From positions 1,054,001 to 1,118,000 of the forward strand of contig NZ_CP038498.1 of the NCBI RefSeq assembly GCF_012427845.1: 64,000 bases of DNA, read 5' to 3'. The number at the start of each line of letters is the position of its first letter. Positions within the stretch are counted from its first letter, which is position 1. The notes beneath the pieces are model-generated. The model did not search any database. It had not been told where the DNA came from and saw nothing but the letters and a program-made list of their open reading frames with translations. The position numbers and the translations under genes were made by a program. Below are positions 7,021 through 16,537 of this stretch, piece by piece. This DNA comes from Pectobacterium punjabense. Lineage in GTDB: Bacteria; Pseudomonadota; Gammaproteobacteria; Enterobacterales; Enterobacteriaceae.

Positions 7021-9845
7021 TGTTTTCACTGTTTCAGCGTAGAACGACATCTTCAGATGAAAATCTGAAAGGGAATGGGCCATTTGCGGTAAATGGCCAT
7101 GAACCGCTTAGCCGTGATGGGCGATTAACTGAGAGGGATGAACAACAACTTTATGGCGTTGCGCCTTCCATTATTGACTATATGCCCTGGGCGGAATATC
7201 TCTCAGCGGATCAATGCCTGCTGTTGGATGATGGTGTCTCCGTTGGTGCGGTCTATGAAATCATACCCGTAGGCACGGAGGGGCGACCAGCTGAGCGCCT
7301 GGAAGAGATCCGCGATGTGGTTGAAGATGCCTTGCAGGATAGCTTGCCTGAGTTGGATAGTCACCAGTGGGTCGTGCAGCTTTACTGCCAGGATGATACG
7401 GATGTGACGGCGTATATGGATAAGTTACGTGGTTATGTCAAACCCTGGGCGGAGGGGACGGCATTCACACAGGCCTGGCTGGCTGAAACCGATCGCCATA
7501 TGAAAAGCATTTCGGCAGAGAAAGGCCTGTTTGACGATAAAATTGTCACGGGTGCACCCTGGCGCGGACAAACCCGCCGCACACGTATGGTGATTTACCG
7601 CTATGTTGAAAAGCAGTCCCGCGATCCGTTACCGCCGGCGACCATGCTGAACCAGGTCTGCGACCGTTTAACCTCAGCATTGTCCGGCGCCGGTATTCGT
7701 TGCCATCGGCAAAATGGTGAACAGATACATAACTGGCTGCTACGCTGGTTTAACCCTAAGCCGGAATGGGTTGCGCCCGAACTGCTGTACCGTACAGCGT
7801 CACATGACGACGGCGCACCCGATTCTCTTCCTATATTGAACGATTTTAGCGAAACATTGTGGTTTACGCGGCCGCGCAGCGATGCCGAACGTGGAGTATG
7901 GTGGTTTGATAATGTGGCGCACAAAGCAGTACCCGTAGAACGGCTGAGAAAAGCACCACAGACGGGGCACTTGACCGGTGAAGTCAGGCGTGGAGAGAAC
8001 ATCAATACGCTGATGGATCTGATGCCGCAGGGAACGGTTATTGCGATGACATTGGTTGTTCAACCTCAGGATGTTTTAGAAGAGGAGTTCGCCAGCCTGG
8101 GTAAAAATGCAATGGGCGAAAATGTTGAATCTCAGCGTGTACGCGCAGATGCGGCAACAGCCAAAGAGTATCTGGGTGAGCGGCACAAACTGTATCGCTC
8201 ATCGTTGACGTTTCTGATCAAAGCGTCAGATCTGGATACGCTCGACAAACGCTATCTCGATATTAGTGCCAAGCTGCTCAATGCCGGCCTTCAGCCGATC
8301 AACCCTGAACATGATGTTGCGCCACTCAATGGCTATCTGCGTGCTTTACCGATGTGTTTCAACCCTGAAACGGATCAAAACCACTGGTATACCCGGCTGA
8401 CGTTTGTACAGCACTTTGCCTGCCTGCTGCCAGTTTTTGGCCGTGATACGGGAACGGGTAATCCCGGCCTTTCCTTTTTCAATCGCGGAGGGGCGGCATT
8501 GTCATTCGATCCAATGAATAAGGCAGACAGGACACAGAATGCCCATTTACTGTTGTTTGGACCGACAGGTTCGGGTAAGTCAGCGACATTGTGTAGTGTT
8601 TTAGCGCAGGTGATGGCTATCCACCGTTCACGGCTGTTTTTACTGGAGGCGGGAAACTCGTTTGGGTTGCTTGGCGATTACTATGAGTCATTAGGGTTGA
8701 CGGTGAACAAGATCAGCATCAAACCTGGGCGTGGTGTCTCACTGGCACCGTTTGCCGATGCTCACCTGTTGTTACAGGTAGATCCCAGAGAACTCATTAC
8801 TGATGAGTTGTCTTTGCCTGAGCTGGATGATGATGCAAAAGAGCCGGATGATGACGATGAGGAAAAGCGCGATATTCTGGGAGAAATGGAGATAGCTGCA
8901 CGTCTTATGGTCACGGGGGGAGAGGCAGCAGAAGAAGCCAGAATGACGCGTGCCGATCGGGGCATGTTGCGTGAGGCTATTCTGGCTGCGGCGAAACAAT
9001 CGTATGAAGCTGGACACCAAATGTTGCCCTCGGATTTGATGTCTGCGTTGGAGCATATCGCCCGAGATAACACCAAGGACAGTGAGGGGCGAGACCGCCG
9101 AACGGCAGCACGGCGTGCGCGTGCTGAGGAGATGGCTGAGGCGTTGCGCATGTTTACCGAAGGGTTTGAGGGAGAACTGTTTAACCGCCCAGGAACGCCC
9201 TGGCCAGAAGCGGATGTCACTATCATCGATCTCGGTACATTGGCGCGTGAGGGCTATGAAGCACAGATGGCCGTCGCTGTTATCGCCCTGGTGAATACCG
9301 TCAATAACATCGCTGAACGTGATCAGTACCTGGATCGTGAAATCAATATGGTGATCGATGAAGCCCATATTGCGACGACGAACCCCCTGCTATCACCGTA
9401 TATGACTAAGGTGGTGAAAATGTGGCGTAAATTGGGGGCGTGGCTCTGGCTTGCAACACAGAACCTGGCGGATTATCCGGATACATCGGAAAAAATGCTC
9501 AATATGGCAGAATGGTGGTTGTGTCTGACCATGCCACCGGATGAAGTGGAGCAAATCTCGCGGTTCAAAAAGCTGAATGAAGAGCAAAAGGCGATGTTGC
9601 TCTCTGCGACAAAGTTACCCCGATGCTATACGGAAGGTGTGGTTCTGGCTAAACGGGTAGAAGCCTTATTCAGGGCCGTTCCTCCCAGCCTTTACCTTGC
9701 GTTGGGGATGACTGAAAAAGAAGAAAAAGCGGAACGCCGGCAACTGATGAACGAACATGGCTGCAGTGAGCTGCAAGCGGCTTTTCTCGTGGCGAAGAAG
9801 CTGGATAAGGCAAGAGGGATTATGACCGAAACGGAGGCTGCGTGA
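7020..9845 (+). CDS. TraC/VirB4-type conjugative ATPase (TIGR03744)
   Basis: 941-aa ATPase powering pilus assembly and substrate transfer. Walker A FGPTGSGKSATL lies at about residues 512-523 and the Walker B-like INMVIDEAHIAT near 775-786; a conserved WLWLATQNLADYP segment follows, as in TraC/VirB4 proteins. The N-terminal 400 residues form the family's non-catalytic domain. An acidic, low-complexity insertion (D/E-rich, about residues 600-622) sits in the ATPase region. It is the last recognised gene of the first secretion block. Confidence 0.93.
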   Translation: MFSLFQRRTTSSDENLKGNGPFAVNGHEPLSRDGRLTERDEQQLYGVAPSIIDYMPWAEYLSADQCLLLDDGVSVGAVYEIIPVGTEGRPAERLEEIRDVVEDALQDSLPELDSHQWVVQLYCQDDTDVTAYMDKLRGYVKPWAEGTAFTQAWLAETDRHMKSISAEKGLFDDKIVTGAPWRGQTRRTRMVIYRYVEKQSRDPLPPATMLNQVCDRLTSALSGAGIRCHRQNGEQIHNWLLRWFNPKPEWVAPELLYRTASHDDGAPDSLPILNDFSETLWFTRPRSDAERGVWWFDNVAHKAVPVERLRKAPQTGHLTGEVRRGENINTLMDLMPQGTVIAMTLVVQPQDVLEEEFASLGKNAMGENVESQRVRADAATAKEYLGERHKLYRSSLTFLIKASDLDTLDKRYLDISAKLLNAGLQPINPEHDVAPLNGYLRALPMCFNPETDQNHWYTRLTFVQHFACLLPVFGRDTGTGNPGLSFFNRGGAALSFDPMNKADRTQNAHLLLFGPTGSGKSATLCSVLAQVMAIHRSRLFLLEAGNSFGLLGDYYESLGLTVNKISIKPGRGVSLAPFADAHLLLQVDPRELITDELSLPELDDDAKEPDDDDEEKRDILGEMEIAARLMVTGGEAAEEARMTRADRGMLREAILAAAKQSYEAGHQMLPSDLMSALEHIARDNTKDSEGRDRRTAARRARAEEMAEALRMFTEGFEGELFNRPGTPWPEADVTIIDLGTLAREGYEAQMAVAVIALVNTVNNIAERDQYLDREINMVIDEAHIATTNPLLSPYMTKVVKMWRKLGAWLWLATQNLADYPDTSEKMLNMAEWWLCLTMPPDEVEQISRFKKLNEEQKAMLLSATKLPRCYTEGVVLAKRVEALFRAVPPSLYLALGMTEKEEKAERRQLMNEHGCSELQAAFLVAKKLDKARGIMTETEAA

Positions 9846-10240
9846 AGCGATTAACGATGTCTAAACCTGAAGTGGTGCCGGATAATGCACTCCCGTTTTC
9901 TGTCCTGTTTGCTGTGCCTCCGCAGGGTGTTGCCCGTATTGGTGAAGGTGATTCACTCCAACTTGCGAAGTTGGGCGATGAAGTCAGAAAACGCCTAGTC
10001 TGCCCGGCTCAACTTTCGGTGTTACCTCATCGTGTAGGAAACCGTTGCTGTGTTTCGGTACATATCAGCGACCCGACAGGAAAGGCACTTGATCTCCTGA
10101 TTACGGTTGCCGGCAATACCGTATGGCCAGATGATAATGAATATGCCCGCGGCGTGCGTTGGTACATCAATGTCTCCGATGCGACAGACATGATGTGGTT
10201 GCTGAAGGCTATTGAGTGGGTGACAGGCGAAAAAGGGTAA
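9842..10240 (+). CDS. Conserved ICE hypothetical downstream of traC
   Basis: 132 codons from a GTG overlapping the traC stop; an ATG at 9857 is the alternative start and gives 127 aa. The product is soluble with no signal peptide. Segments such as DSLQLAKLGDEVRKRL and DNEYARGVRWYINVSDATDM are visible but match no domain I recognise. Coupling to traC makes it part of the same operon. Function unknown. Confidence 0.65.
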   Translation: MKRLTMSKPEVVPDNALPFSVLFAVPPQGVARIGEGDSLQLAKLGDEVRKRLVCPAQLSVLPHRVGNRCCVSVHISDPTGKALDLLITVAGNTVWPDDNEYARGVRWYINVSDATDMMWLLKAIEWVTGEKG

Positions 10241-10246
10241 ATCGGG

Positions 10247-10296
10247 AACTGGTGCGGGATTCGCAAAAGCTTTTCTTTGCGGAGCCTGCGCCAGTT
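10247..10296 (+). other. Long imperfect hairpin after the first secretion block
   Basis: AACTGG at 10247 and CCAGTT at 10291 are the ends of a 22-bp dyad in which most mismatches are G-T or A-C type, closing on a short loop around 10271. No T tract follows, so it is either an mRNA end structure or a protein site. Confidence 0.45.
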
Positions 10297-10409
10297 GAAC
10301 AAGCCGCAGGCGCGTTAGTGGGGTGAGGTTGTCGGTACCATCCTATTTTTTATGGTGGCGGTGCATGCTATAACCACATGATTACTCAGTCCTATCGGTA
10401 TTACTCACC

Positions 10410-11312
10410 ATGAACGTTTACAAACTTTCCGCAAAAACTCAGGCCTATTATCTGATTGAGAAGAATGACTATGAACAACGTACTTCGCGTCGTCCGCCGT
10501 GGTACAAAACAAACGCCAGCGGGAATCCTCAATACTTTGCTGTTTGCCCGGCCTGCAATAACCCTATTCAGATAATCGGCCTGTATAAAGCACTGGCCAA
10601 TACCCCTAATCCCTATGGCAAGCATTGCGGCAGTTCCGTGTACGGTGTCGGTATTTATGACAACGAGGCGTATCTGTGGTGCCCTTATTCGAATACTAAA
10701 CGCGATGATGGCGATGGCAGACCCAGACGTGCGCCAGGCATACTGACGCAGCAAATCCTGTCTATTCTGATCAATCATTTCGATAAAGTCGTCTGGTTAC
10801 TCAGTCGGGCGACAGGGATAAAGATTGATGAGGGATTGGCCAAAAGCATGCTACAGCAATATCGTCGGGAGGAAGGGTGGCTGTATGCACGGGCGACATT
10901 GATGAATATCCCCTGGGTTTTTCTTTATATGACCGATTTTCAGGCGATCCTGTATAAAAAAGTGGATGCAGATCTGGCGAATGAACTGGTGAGCCGAACA
11001 TCAGGTCGTTTGTGCTACAGCGACAAAGGCTATGTGATCAAAGATGCAGCCTGCCGGGATTATATTGAGCTTGGTATTTACCAGACGCTGCACCGTTCCC
11101 GAGTGGAAGAAGATGAACTGGTTGAGATGATGGATATGGTGTTTACCCTAAGAGAGGGAAAGGAAGCGCCAACAGAAATCTATCGTCAGACGGTTGGTTT
11201 TGACTTTAACTATTTCAATAACCTCGTCAACTTCAGTCACTGGAAATCTTCAGCATTCAATGACGCATTGCTGGCGCTGGCCAAAGAGACCTTGGGAGAT
11301 TTGGTCAATTAA
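10410..11312 (+). CDS. Hypothetical ICE protein with paired cysteines, 300 aa
   Basis: Starts at an ATG after a 170-bp gap. Two cysteine groups are visible: CPACN near residue 46, and C (about 71) plus CPYSN near residue 91, which could bind zinc. The rest is helical, with WLLSRATGIKIDE and DACR-type polar segments. It seems cytoplasmic and I do not recognise a family beyond similarity in style to uncharacterised ICE proteins found between traC and the second secretion block. It converges with, and overlaps by 4 bp, the small gene on the other strand. Confidence 0.6.
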   Translation: MNVYKLSAKTQAYYLIEKNDYEQRTSRRPPWYKTNASGNPQYFAVCPACNNPIQIIGLYKALANTPNPYGKHCGSSVYGVGIYDNEAYLWCPYSNTKRDDGDGRPRRAPGILTQQILSILINHFDKVVWLLSRATGIKIDEGLAKSMLQQYRREEGWLYARATLMNIPWVFLYMTDFQAILYKKVDADLANELVSRTSGRLCYSDKGYVIKDAACRDYIELGIYQTLHRSRVEEDELVEMMDMVFTLREGKEAPTEIYRQTVGFDFNYFNNLVNFSHWKSSAFNDALLALAKETLGDLVN

Positions 11313-11536
11313 CGTAGGGAAGGGAATGTCCCCTGAAGTGTGTGCCACCACTCACTTTCCAGAGGAGGGACTTCGCCCTGTTTTTCTGCTTCTTGCAGGC
11401 AAAGCAATATGTGTTCCAGTGACACAAAAAATACATGATGATTGTCCTGCATGACAAAGTGTGTTGCGGGTAACTCGATAGAAGGTAACACGATCCCCTG
11501 TGGGTGAGCCTGAGAGGGATTTTTTTTGTCTGACAT
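11309..11536 (-). CDS. Small ICE protein, 75 aa, unknown
   Basis: Minus-strand gene with a good AGGAAA ribosome binding site eight bases before its ATG. The product (MSDKKNPSQAHPQGIVLPSI at its start, then LPATHFVMQDNHHVFFVSLE) reads like a compact folded protein with conserved hydrophobic strands and a helical acidic tail. No motif identifies a function. It ends tail to tail with the 300-aa gene. The start signal and composition argue that it is real rather than a shadow. Confidence 0.6.
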   Translation of the reverse strand: MSDKKNPSQAHPQGIVLPSIELPATHFVMQDNHHVFFVSLEHILLCLQEAEKQGEVPPLESEWWHTLQGTFPSLR

Positions 11537-11725
11537 GTGGGCTTTCCTGTCACGCTTTTACAGTGGAATACTGTGTCCGTTTTTGCCCAGAATTACAGCG
11601 CTAAACTCATTTTGTGCTGGATATAATTTCTTTCGGTAATTGTGATTACTTCAAACAGAGTTGTTGCTTCTCTCCCGTAGCTGGCTATCGAGAATGGTTG
11701 TTTACCTTATAAGGAGAACACATTC

Positions 11726-14113
11726 ATGCGATACCCTTTCGAGCTTGATCCCCAGATTATTCATCACATTATATACAGTCAGGCGGGTTCTCTGGGTAAA
11801 GCCCTGATAGAGCTGCTGATGAACAGCGTTGATGCGCAGGCGTCTTCAGTATTATTGACGGTGTCCCAGGAGGGATTTACCTGTACTGATGATGGCCATG
11901 GTTTTGCATCAAGAGATGATGTGGTGAATTACTTCGGTCGTTTCGGCACACCGCACATCGAGGGGGATGCGACCTACGGCCGCTTCCGGTTGGGACGTGG
12001 GCAGATTATGGCGCACGCCAGAACATTGTGGCGCTCACAGTTCTGGCAGATGCATGTCGATACTCGCCTCATGGGCTATCACTATGACCTGGAAGATCTG
12101 GGAGAAGGATTATCTGGCTGTCAAATCACTGGCGAATGGTATGAACCATTGAGTGAGGCTGAATTAATGTCAGCCATTCAGGAAATCCGCGATCTGGTTC
12201 GCTATACCCCGATTCGTGTAGAGCTCAATGGACGGTTGATCACCCGTAATCCGGCTACGGAGAAATGGGATGCTGAAGATGAGTTCGCCTGGTATCGCGT
12301 ACGTGAAGAGGGTGCGGTATCCATCTATAACCAGGGCGTGCTGGTACGTCATGATCCCGGACATATGTGGGGTGTTGGCGGCCTGATCGTCAGTAAACGT
12401 GCTATCGGACTCAATGTTTCCCGAACAGAGATCCTCCGTAAAACCTGCCCGATATGGCAAGGTATCGCTAAACGCTTTGGTGAGTTGGCCGCCGCGCTGG
12501 CGAATCAGCTTGGCCACTACCGTAAAACAGAGTCCCGGAGAGAGAATGCAGCACGTTCTCTAATGGCAGGAAGTCGCTCACTGGTCACGTTGTATTGTGA
12601 TGAAGAGGTCATTACGTTATTACCTGGGAAAAAGCATGTCACATTGGTCGATTTTCTGAACAAATGCCGGTGGCAGCGACCTGGAGGATATGAAGGATGT
12701 TTCACCATCGCCCGTAGCGAGGATATTCCCCGTGGCGAGTTGTTGGCCGGTGCCAATATTGTGGTGGTGATGCACCCAATTACACTGACCCGGTTCGGCT
12801 GTTACAGCAACGATGAATTTATTGAGTGTCTGGCTCAGATCCATAATAACTTGCGTGAGCGCGATCGGACCGAGAGGGGCGCGTGGTATGTCGAGAGAGC
12901 CTTTGAACCTGCCATTATTGATTTCAATACGTTGAGTAATGCTTTTGTCGAACGAACTCAACTGGTCAGGGAAAAGGATGCGCTCGACGCGGAAACCCTT
13001 CGAGCCTGGAGGTCGTTACGTTGGTGCCTGATTCAATATGCTCGTCGTTGCACCGGAGGTAAAGGTCGCTGGGCAAACTACACCCGTGGTGGAAAAATTT
13101 TTCATATCCTGTTAGGGGAATCGACGTCAGCTGAAGCCTGGACGGATGGTGAAAACTACATCGCCTATAACATTAAAGTGGTTCAGCGATTACGTATCGA
13201 TCCATTGCGAACTGCGAGTTACCTCTTTAGCCTGACGGAGCATGAGATTGCCCATGAAGGGGACAGTATGGACTGTGGCCATGATGAAGCATTCTATCAA
13301 CGTTTCCATGATGTCAGTATCCGTATGGCGGAAGAACGTCAGCGATACATGCACGTTTTTCTGATGAAATACACCACCAGTATGGAGCGTGAAGGTAAGA
13401 AAGCGGCAGGGAAAGCCTGGCAGGAACGTTTTCTGGTCGACCGGGTTGGCAGCGGCCGTGAGAAAAGGGGGTTACCCCGGCTCACCGATGAAACAAAAGT
13501 AAGTGAAGAGATCAATGAAGTTGTTCCGGATGAACCTGCGTCGCTGATTACGTTGATTAACCTGCAACTACGGCAACAGTGTGGCGCCAGGCCTGAACCT
13601 GACTGGAATGAGGTTATGCTGGAAGGGATTGTTTCAGAAATCAAGCAGTCCCAGCAGAAAAACGTGGAAGATGATGGCGAGTGGCTTGATTGGGTGCTTG
13701 GGGGCTCAAAGGAGAAGGAACGCATTGATGACCGTGAATACCAGGAGTTTATGGAGCAGGTTAACCTGGATATGCATAAGCAGGACCAGGAGGAGCGAGC
13801 CAGAATGCTCTCCGTTCTCGGGATCAATTCAGCCCTTCTGACAGAGGATATTTTTTATTTCCTGTATTACGAAACATCAGATGATGATGATTTGCGGGCA
13901 GCATGGCAGGAAAAACGCTGGGAGAAGGAGCAAGATCCTGATGATGAACCGGAACCGCTTATACCAGAGCAGTGGAAACCTTATATGCATCCCGAAGAAA
14001 CACGCTGGATGATCGAAAGAAACGCAGCGGCGGCAGGGTTCTGTGGCTGGCAGGCGGAGTTTAACTATTTACGTTGGCGATCTGAGCAAGATCATGACAT
14101 GTTGGGGGAGTAA
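11726..14113 (+). CDS. GHKL ATPase with C-terminal HExxH metallopeptidase-like motif
   Basis: 795 aa starting after AAGGAGAA. The N-terminus is a GHKL (Hsp90/MutL/MORC-type) ATP-binding domain: N-box IELLMNSVDA (about residues 28-37), DDGHGF (55-60) and a GRFRLGRGQ lid segment (about 87-95). Later in the protein HEIAH (506-510) followed by CGHDEAFYQRF has the spacing of zinc peptidases of the SprT/WLM type. The last 200 residues are highly charged. It stands alone between ICE hypotheticals and the cargo. GHKL ATPases with effector domains occur in anti-phage and DNA-repair contexts; which applies here is not known. Whether the HExxH is catalytic needs structural support. Confidence 0.7.
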   Translation: MRYPFELDPQIIHHIIYSQAGSLGKALIELLMNSVDAQASSVLLTVSQEGFTCTDDGHGFASRDDVVNYFGRFGTPHIEGDATYGRFRLGRGQIMAHARTLWRSQFWQMHVDTRLMGYHYDLEDLGEGLSGCQITGEWYEPLSEAELMSAIQEIRDLVRYTPIRVELNGRLITRNPATEKWDAEDEFAWYRVREEGAVSIYNQGVLVRHDPGHMWGVGGLIVSKRAIGLNVSRTEILRKTCPIWQGIAKRFGELAAALANQLGHYRKTESRRENAARSLMAGSRSLVTLYCDEEVITLLPGKKHVTLVDFLNKCRWQRPGGYEGCFTIARSEDIPRGELLAGANIVVVMHPITLTRFGCYSNDEFIECLAQIHNNLRERDRTERGAWYVERAFEPAIIDFNTLSNAFVERTQLVREKDALDAETLRAWRSLRWCLIQYARRCTGGKGRWANYTRGGKIFHILLGESTSAEAWTDGENYIAYNIKVVQRLRIDPLRTASYLFSLTEHEIAHEGDSMDCGHDEAFYQRFHDVSIRMAEERQRYMHVFLMKYTTSMEREGKKAAGKAWQERFLVDRVGSGREKRGLPRLTDETKVSEEINEVVPDEPASLITLINLQLRQQCGARPEPDWNEVMLEGIVSEIKQSQQKNVEDDGEWLDWVLGGSKEKERIDDREYQEFMEQVNLDMHKQDQEERARMLSVLGINSALLTEDIFYFLYYETSDDDDLRAAWQEKRWEKEQDPDDEPEPLIPEQWKPYMHPEETRWMIERNAAAAGFCGWQAEFNYLRWRSEQDHDMLGE

Positions 14114-14184
14114 ATTCCCCCTTGTTTCAGGTCGCGTAAGCTGTATTACTCTTATGGCATAGGGCTACATAATCTGACAGACAG

Positions 14185-14206
14185 CTTCGTGCCAACAGCG
14201 GACATT
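14185..14206 (+). repeat. Cassette-junction palindrome, copy 1 (half)
   Basis: CTTCGTGCCAACAGCGGACATT matches the right two thirds of the complete palindrome at 19345-19370. It marks the left end of the cargo that begins with the HEPN gene. Confidence 0.5.
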
Positions 14207-14301
14207 ACTGGCACATGGTATGTTAGTTTAGGGGACAGGTTATGCCCTGTATTCAGCCGTGATACAATAGTTGCGCAATTCATACAAGGAGACGTCACAT
14301 C

Positions 14302-15264
14302 GTGAAAATTGTTTTCGAGGTTAATGGAAAGAAAGTCCCACTAAAATCTTTAAAATACATAAGCAAAAAAGATCAACTCGAAGTAATGAAAAACTGGTTC
14401 TTTGAAAACTTTGAAGATCCGGCAAATGCTTGTCCGTATGAAAGTAGAGAAGGTGGCTATGCTTACATATATGGCGGGCCGTATGATGCGAGCGAAGAAC
14501 TACAAGCCATCTTCGATCAATATGTCAAGGCTGAGTATATCGAGGAATTAGTAGATGACTTACAAACACAATGTTTTGACTGGTCTGGAAACTCAAATAA
14601 TATAGATGATTGGTACGATGATGATATTTACGACGCTGTAACGTCTTCCGGTAATCCGTATTTAAAATTCATTGACAATATCGATAAAATAAAAAAACTT
14701 GCAAAAGATAAAACTGAACAACAGCAAAAAGACCACTTGCTTAGTTTGCTCTACACGAATGTTATTACAGCTTTGGAAACGCTTTATGTTGAACTATTCA
14801 TTAACTCTATAGAGAAAGATGATGTTTACATAGCCAATTGTATAGAAAAAGGTAAGACTGAATTTAAAGTAAGCAAAGATATTGCTGCGTTGCCTTTCAA
14901 GGGTGAACCCATCGAGAAAATTAGGGGAGAGCTAATCAGGTCAATCAAGGAACACTTGATCAGTGCAAGCTGGCATAGCACTAAAAAGGTAATCGACCGC
15001 TATGAAGCTACATTCGATATAAAAGTACAAAAAGACTGTCCGATAGAAGCTATTGAATTGGCAACCCTCAATCGAAATCACTTAGTGCATCGTGGTGGAA
15101 AGGATAAAGAAGGGAACCTCGTAGTGATTAAAGACCAGGCTCTTGAAACGCTGATTGAAAATGCATCGAACCTGGCAATTATGCTCTACAACAGTTTAAA
15201 TGTAGCAACGAATAAAACCACCATTTTACAACCAAATGACAAACCGTTCATTCATGAATTTTAA
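14302..15264 (+). CDS. HEPN-domain protein, likely RNase effector
   Basis: 320 aa from a GTG with AAGGAG upstream. The C-terminal helical domain carries R258-N-H-L-V-H263, the R-x4-H motif of HEPN ribonucleases, in the typical context LNRNHLVHRGG. The N-terminal half is acidic and contains two aromatic-rich stretches and may sense or regulate. HEPN proteins are RNases in toxin-antitoxin, abortive infection and CRISPR systems. The gene is AT-rich compared with the transfer genes, a sign of separate origin. Only 15 bp separate it from the GNAT-like gene, so the two form an operon. Confidence 0.65.
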   Translation: MKIVFEVNGKKVPLKSLKYISKKDQLEVMKNWFFENFEDPANACPYESREGGYAYIYGGPYDASEELQAIFDQYVKAEYIEELVDDLQTQCFDWSGNSNNIDDWYDDDIYDAVTSSGNPYLKFIDNIDKIKKLAKDKTEQQQKDHLLSLLYTNVITALETLYVELFINSIEKDDVYIANCIEKGKTEFKVSKDIAALPFKGEPIEKIRGELIRSIKEHLISASWHSTKKVIDRYEATFDIKVQKDCPIEAIELATLNRNHLVHRGGKDKEGNLVVIKDQALETLIENASNLAIMLYNSLNVATNKTTILQPNDKPFIHEF

Positions 15265-15279
15265 TAGCGCAGGTCATAC

Positions 15280-16281
15280 ATGGATATTCGCACACGAAAG
15301 ACAAAATTTTTAGAGTCGTTAGATTCAACTGAAGTGATACTCAAAGCAGTAAGTCTCGCTATAGATTGCATTATTGATAATAATAATAGCAATGAAGATA
15401 CCCCCTTAGTTATTACCAGCTATGATGATTTCTGTAGAATACAGGTGCTAAATTATGTACAGGAATTTTGCGAAGCTGCATTCCCCGATATGGATGAATA
15501 TTACTTTAATCCTAACATACTTCGCATCAACGGCAAGACTAGTGAAGAAGCTTGTATTAACTTAATTAAATTTTTAAGAAGTACAAAAGGCATACTATTC
15601 TGGTCAGATGCCTCATCGTGGTTCGCTAGCCTCCCCGACGGATTATTCCATGTTGTTAACATTGATCAAAAAATCGTTACTCGCGGCCTTAATAAGAAAA
15701 ACTCTAAGCCGACAATAATCAATAAAGATTACAGCGTAGATACACTACTATCAGAGCTATTTTTGAATGGCGCACACATGGAGCAAACCAACGTACGCAA
15801 CGTTTCTGAGGGAGACATGAAGTTCTATAATGAATGCCATGCTGGATTAATCAGACCAATACCCGCTCCAATAGGCGCGTCATACGATGAAGAGATCACA
15901 ATTAATTCTCCAGATTGGCAAAAGCTCGCGTGTGTAGCTTTACGCCGCTATCAGTCGAAGGAATGTCATGACGGAATGCAATGGGATACAACCGATAATG
16001 GTTGGACTGATGTAATCGCGTATCCATTCGTCGAAGAAATACAATCAATGGATAATAGTGGTTATCGACAATGTTTAGTTGGGCTAGTCACAATAAACAA
16101 TTCAAATGCAAATTCCCCGTACCTATCTACCGTTTGGATACATCCATTTTATCGCAGGGGAAGGTTATTAAGTAAGTTATGGCCAAAATTACAAGAGTTA
16201 TATGGAAGTAACTTCGAAATTGAGCAACCTAATGAAAATATGAAAGCATTTTTGAAAAGTGTGAAACACGCAAATTACTAA
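15280..16281 (+). CDS. GNAT-like acetyltransferase domain protein, HEPN partner
   Basis: 333 aa. The last 90 residues look like a GNAT acetyltransferase: CLVGLVTI strand, then VWIHPFYRRGRLLSKLWPKL (about residues 286-305) which resembles the acetyl-CoA-binding motif A (V-x-P-x-x-R-x-x-G), then a strand and QPNENMKAFLKS. The N-terminal 200 residues are alpha/beta and unassigned. Co-transcribed with the HEPN gene, it may modify or neutralise the HEPN protein, or act as co-effector; no antitoxin role is shown by the sequence alone. Composition is AT-rich like its partner. Confidence 0.55.
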   Translation: MDIRTRKTKFLESLDSTEVILKAVSLAIDCIIDNNNSNEDTPLVITSYDDFCRIQVLNYVQEFCEAAFPDMDEYYFNPNILRINGKTSEEACINLIKFLRSTKGILFWSDASSWFASLPDGLFHVVNIDQKIVTRGLNKKNSKPTIINKDYSVDTLLSELFLNGAHMEQTNVRNVSEGDMKFYNECHAGLIRPIPAPIGASYDEEITINSPDWQKLACVALRRYQSKECHDGMQWDTTDNGWTDVIAYPFVEEIQSMDNSGYRQCLVGLVTINNSNANSPYLSTVWIHPFYRRGRLLSKLWPKLQELYGSNFEIEQPNENMKAFLKSVKHANY

Positions 16282-16350
16282 TTTATGAATCAGCCTGTGG
16301 AGTTAGGGTTGGTGTGAACAAGTAGGGTAACAGCCTCAACGTGATGCTAT

Positions 16351-16460
16351 GCTGACCTGCTCCCTGAGAATTCACACAGAAGGCTGTTAGCAATGTCCGC
16401 AGATCGCTCAAAGCAGTCCCTCAGCGTAATGCCCCGTCCGCTCCGTGCCAGAAGCTGACG
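16351..16460 (+). repeat. Direct repeat left of the SLATT cassette, with degenerate palindrome
   Basis: GACCTGCTCCCTG (16354-16366), an ATTCACA-like stretch, TTAGCAATGTCC and GTCCGCTCCGTGCCA (16436-16450) recur in the same order and orientation at 19277-19370. The palindrome's right arm is mutated here (AAGCTGAC). The homology looks like a remnant of mobile DNA bounding the cassette. Nothing else is seen between the convergent genes at 16282-16537. Confidence 0.6.
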
Positions 16461-16537
16461 CATAGGCTGGAAGCTCAAGACTGAATCTGCTTGTGCAGTC
16501 TGTTCATTTATTCGAAGATTATAACGTATTGCAGATT

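Noticed and set aside
8762..9368. Overlapping long minus-strand frames within traC
   Set aside because: Shadows of the ATPase gene; no motifs or start signals.
10247..10296. Rho-independent terminator after traC block
   Set aside because: The stem is long but no T tract follows, so it is listed only as a hairpin.
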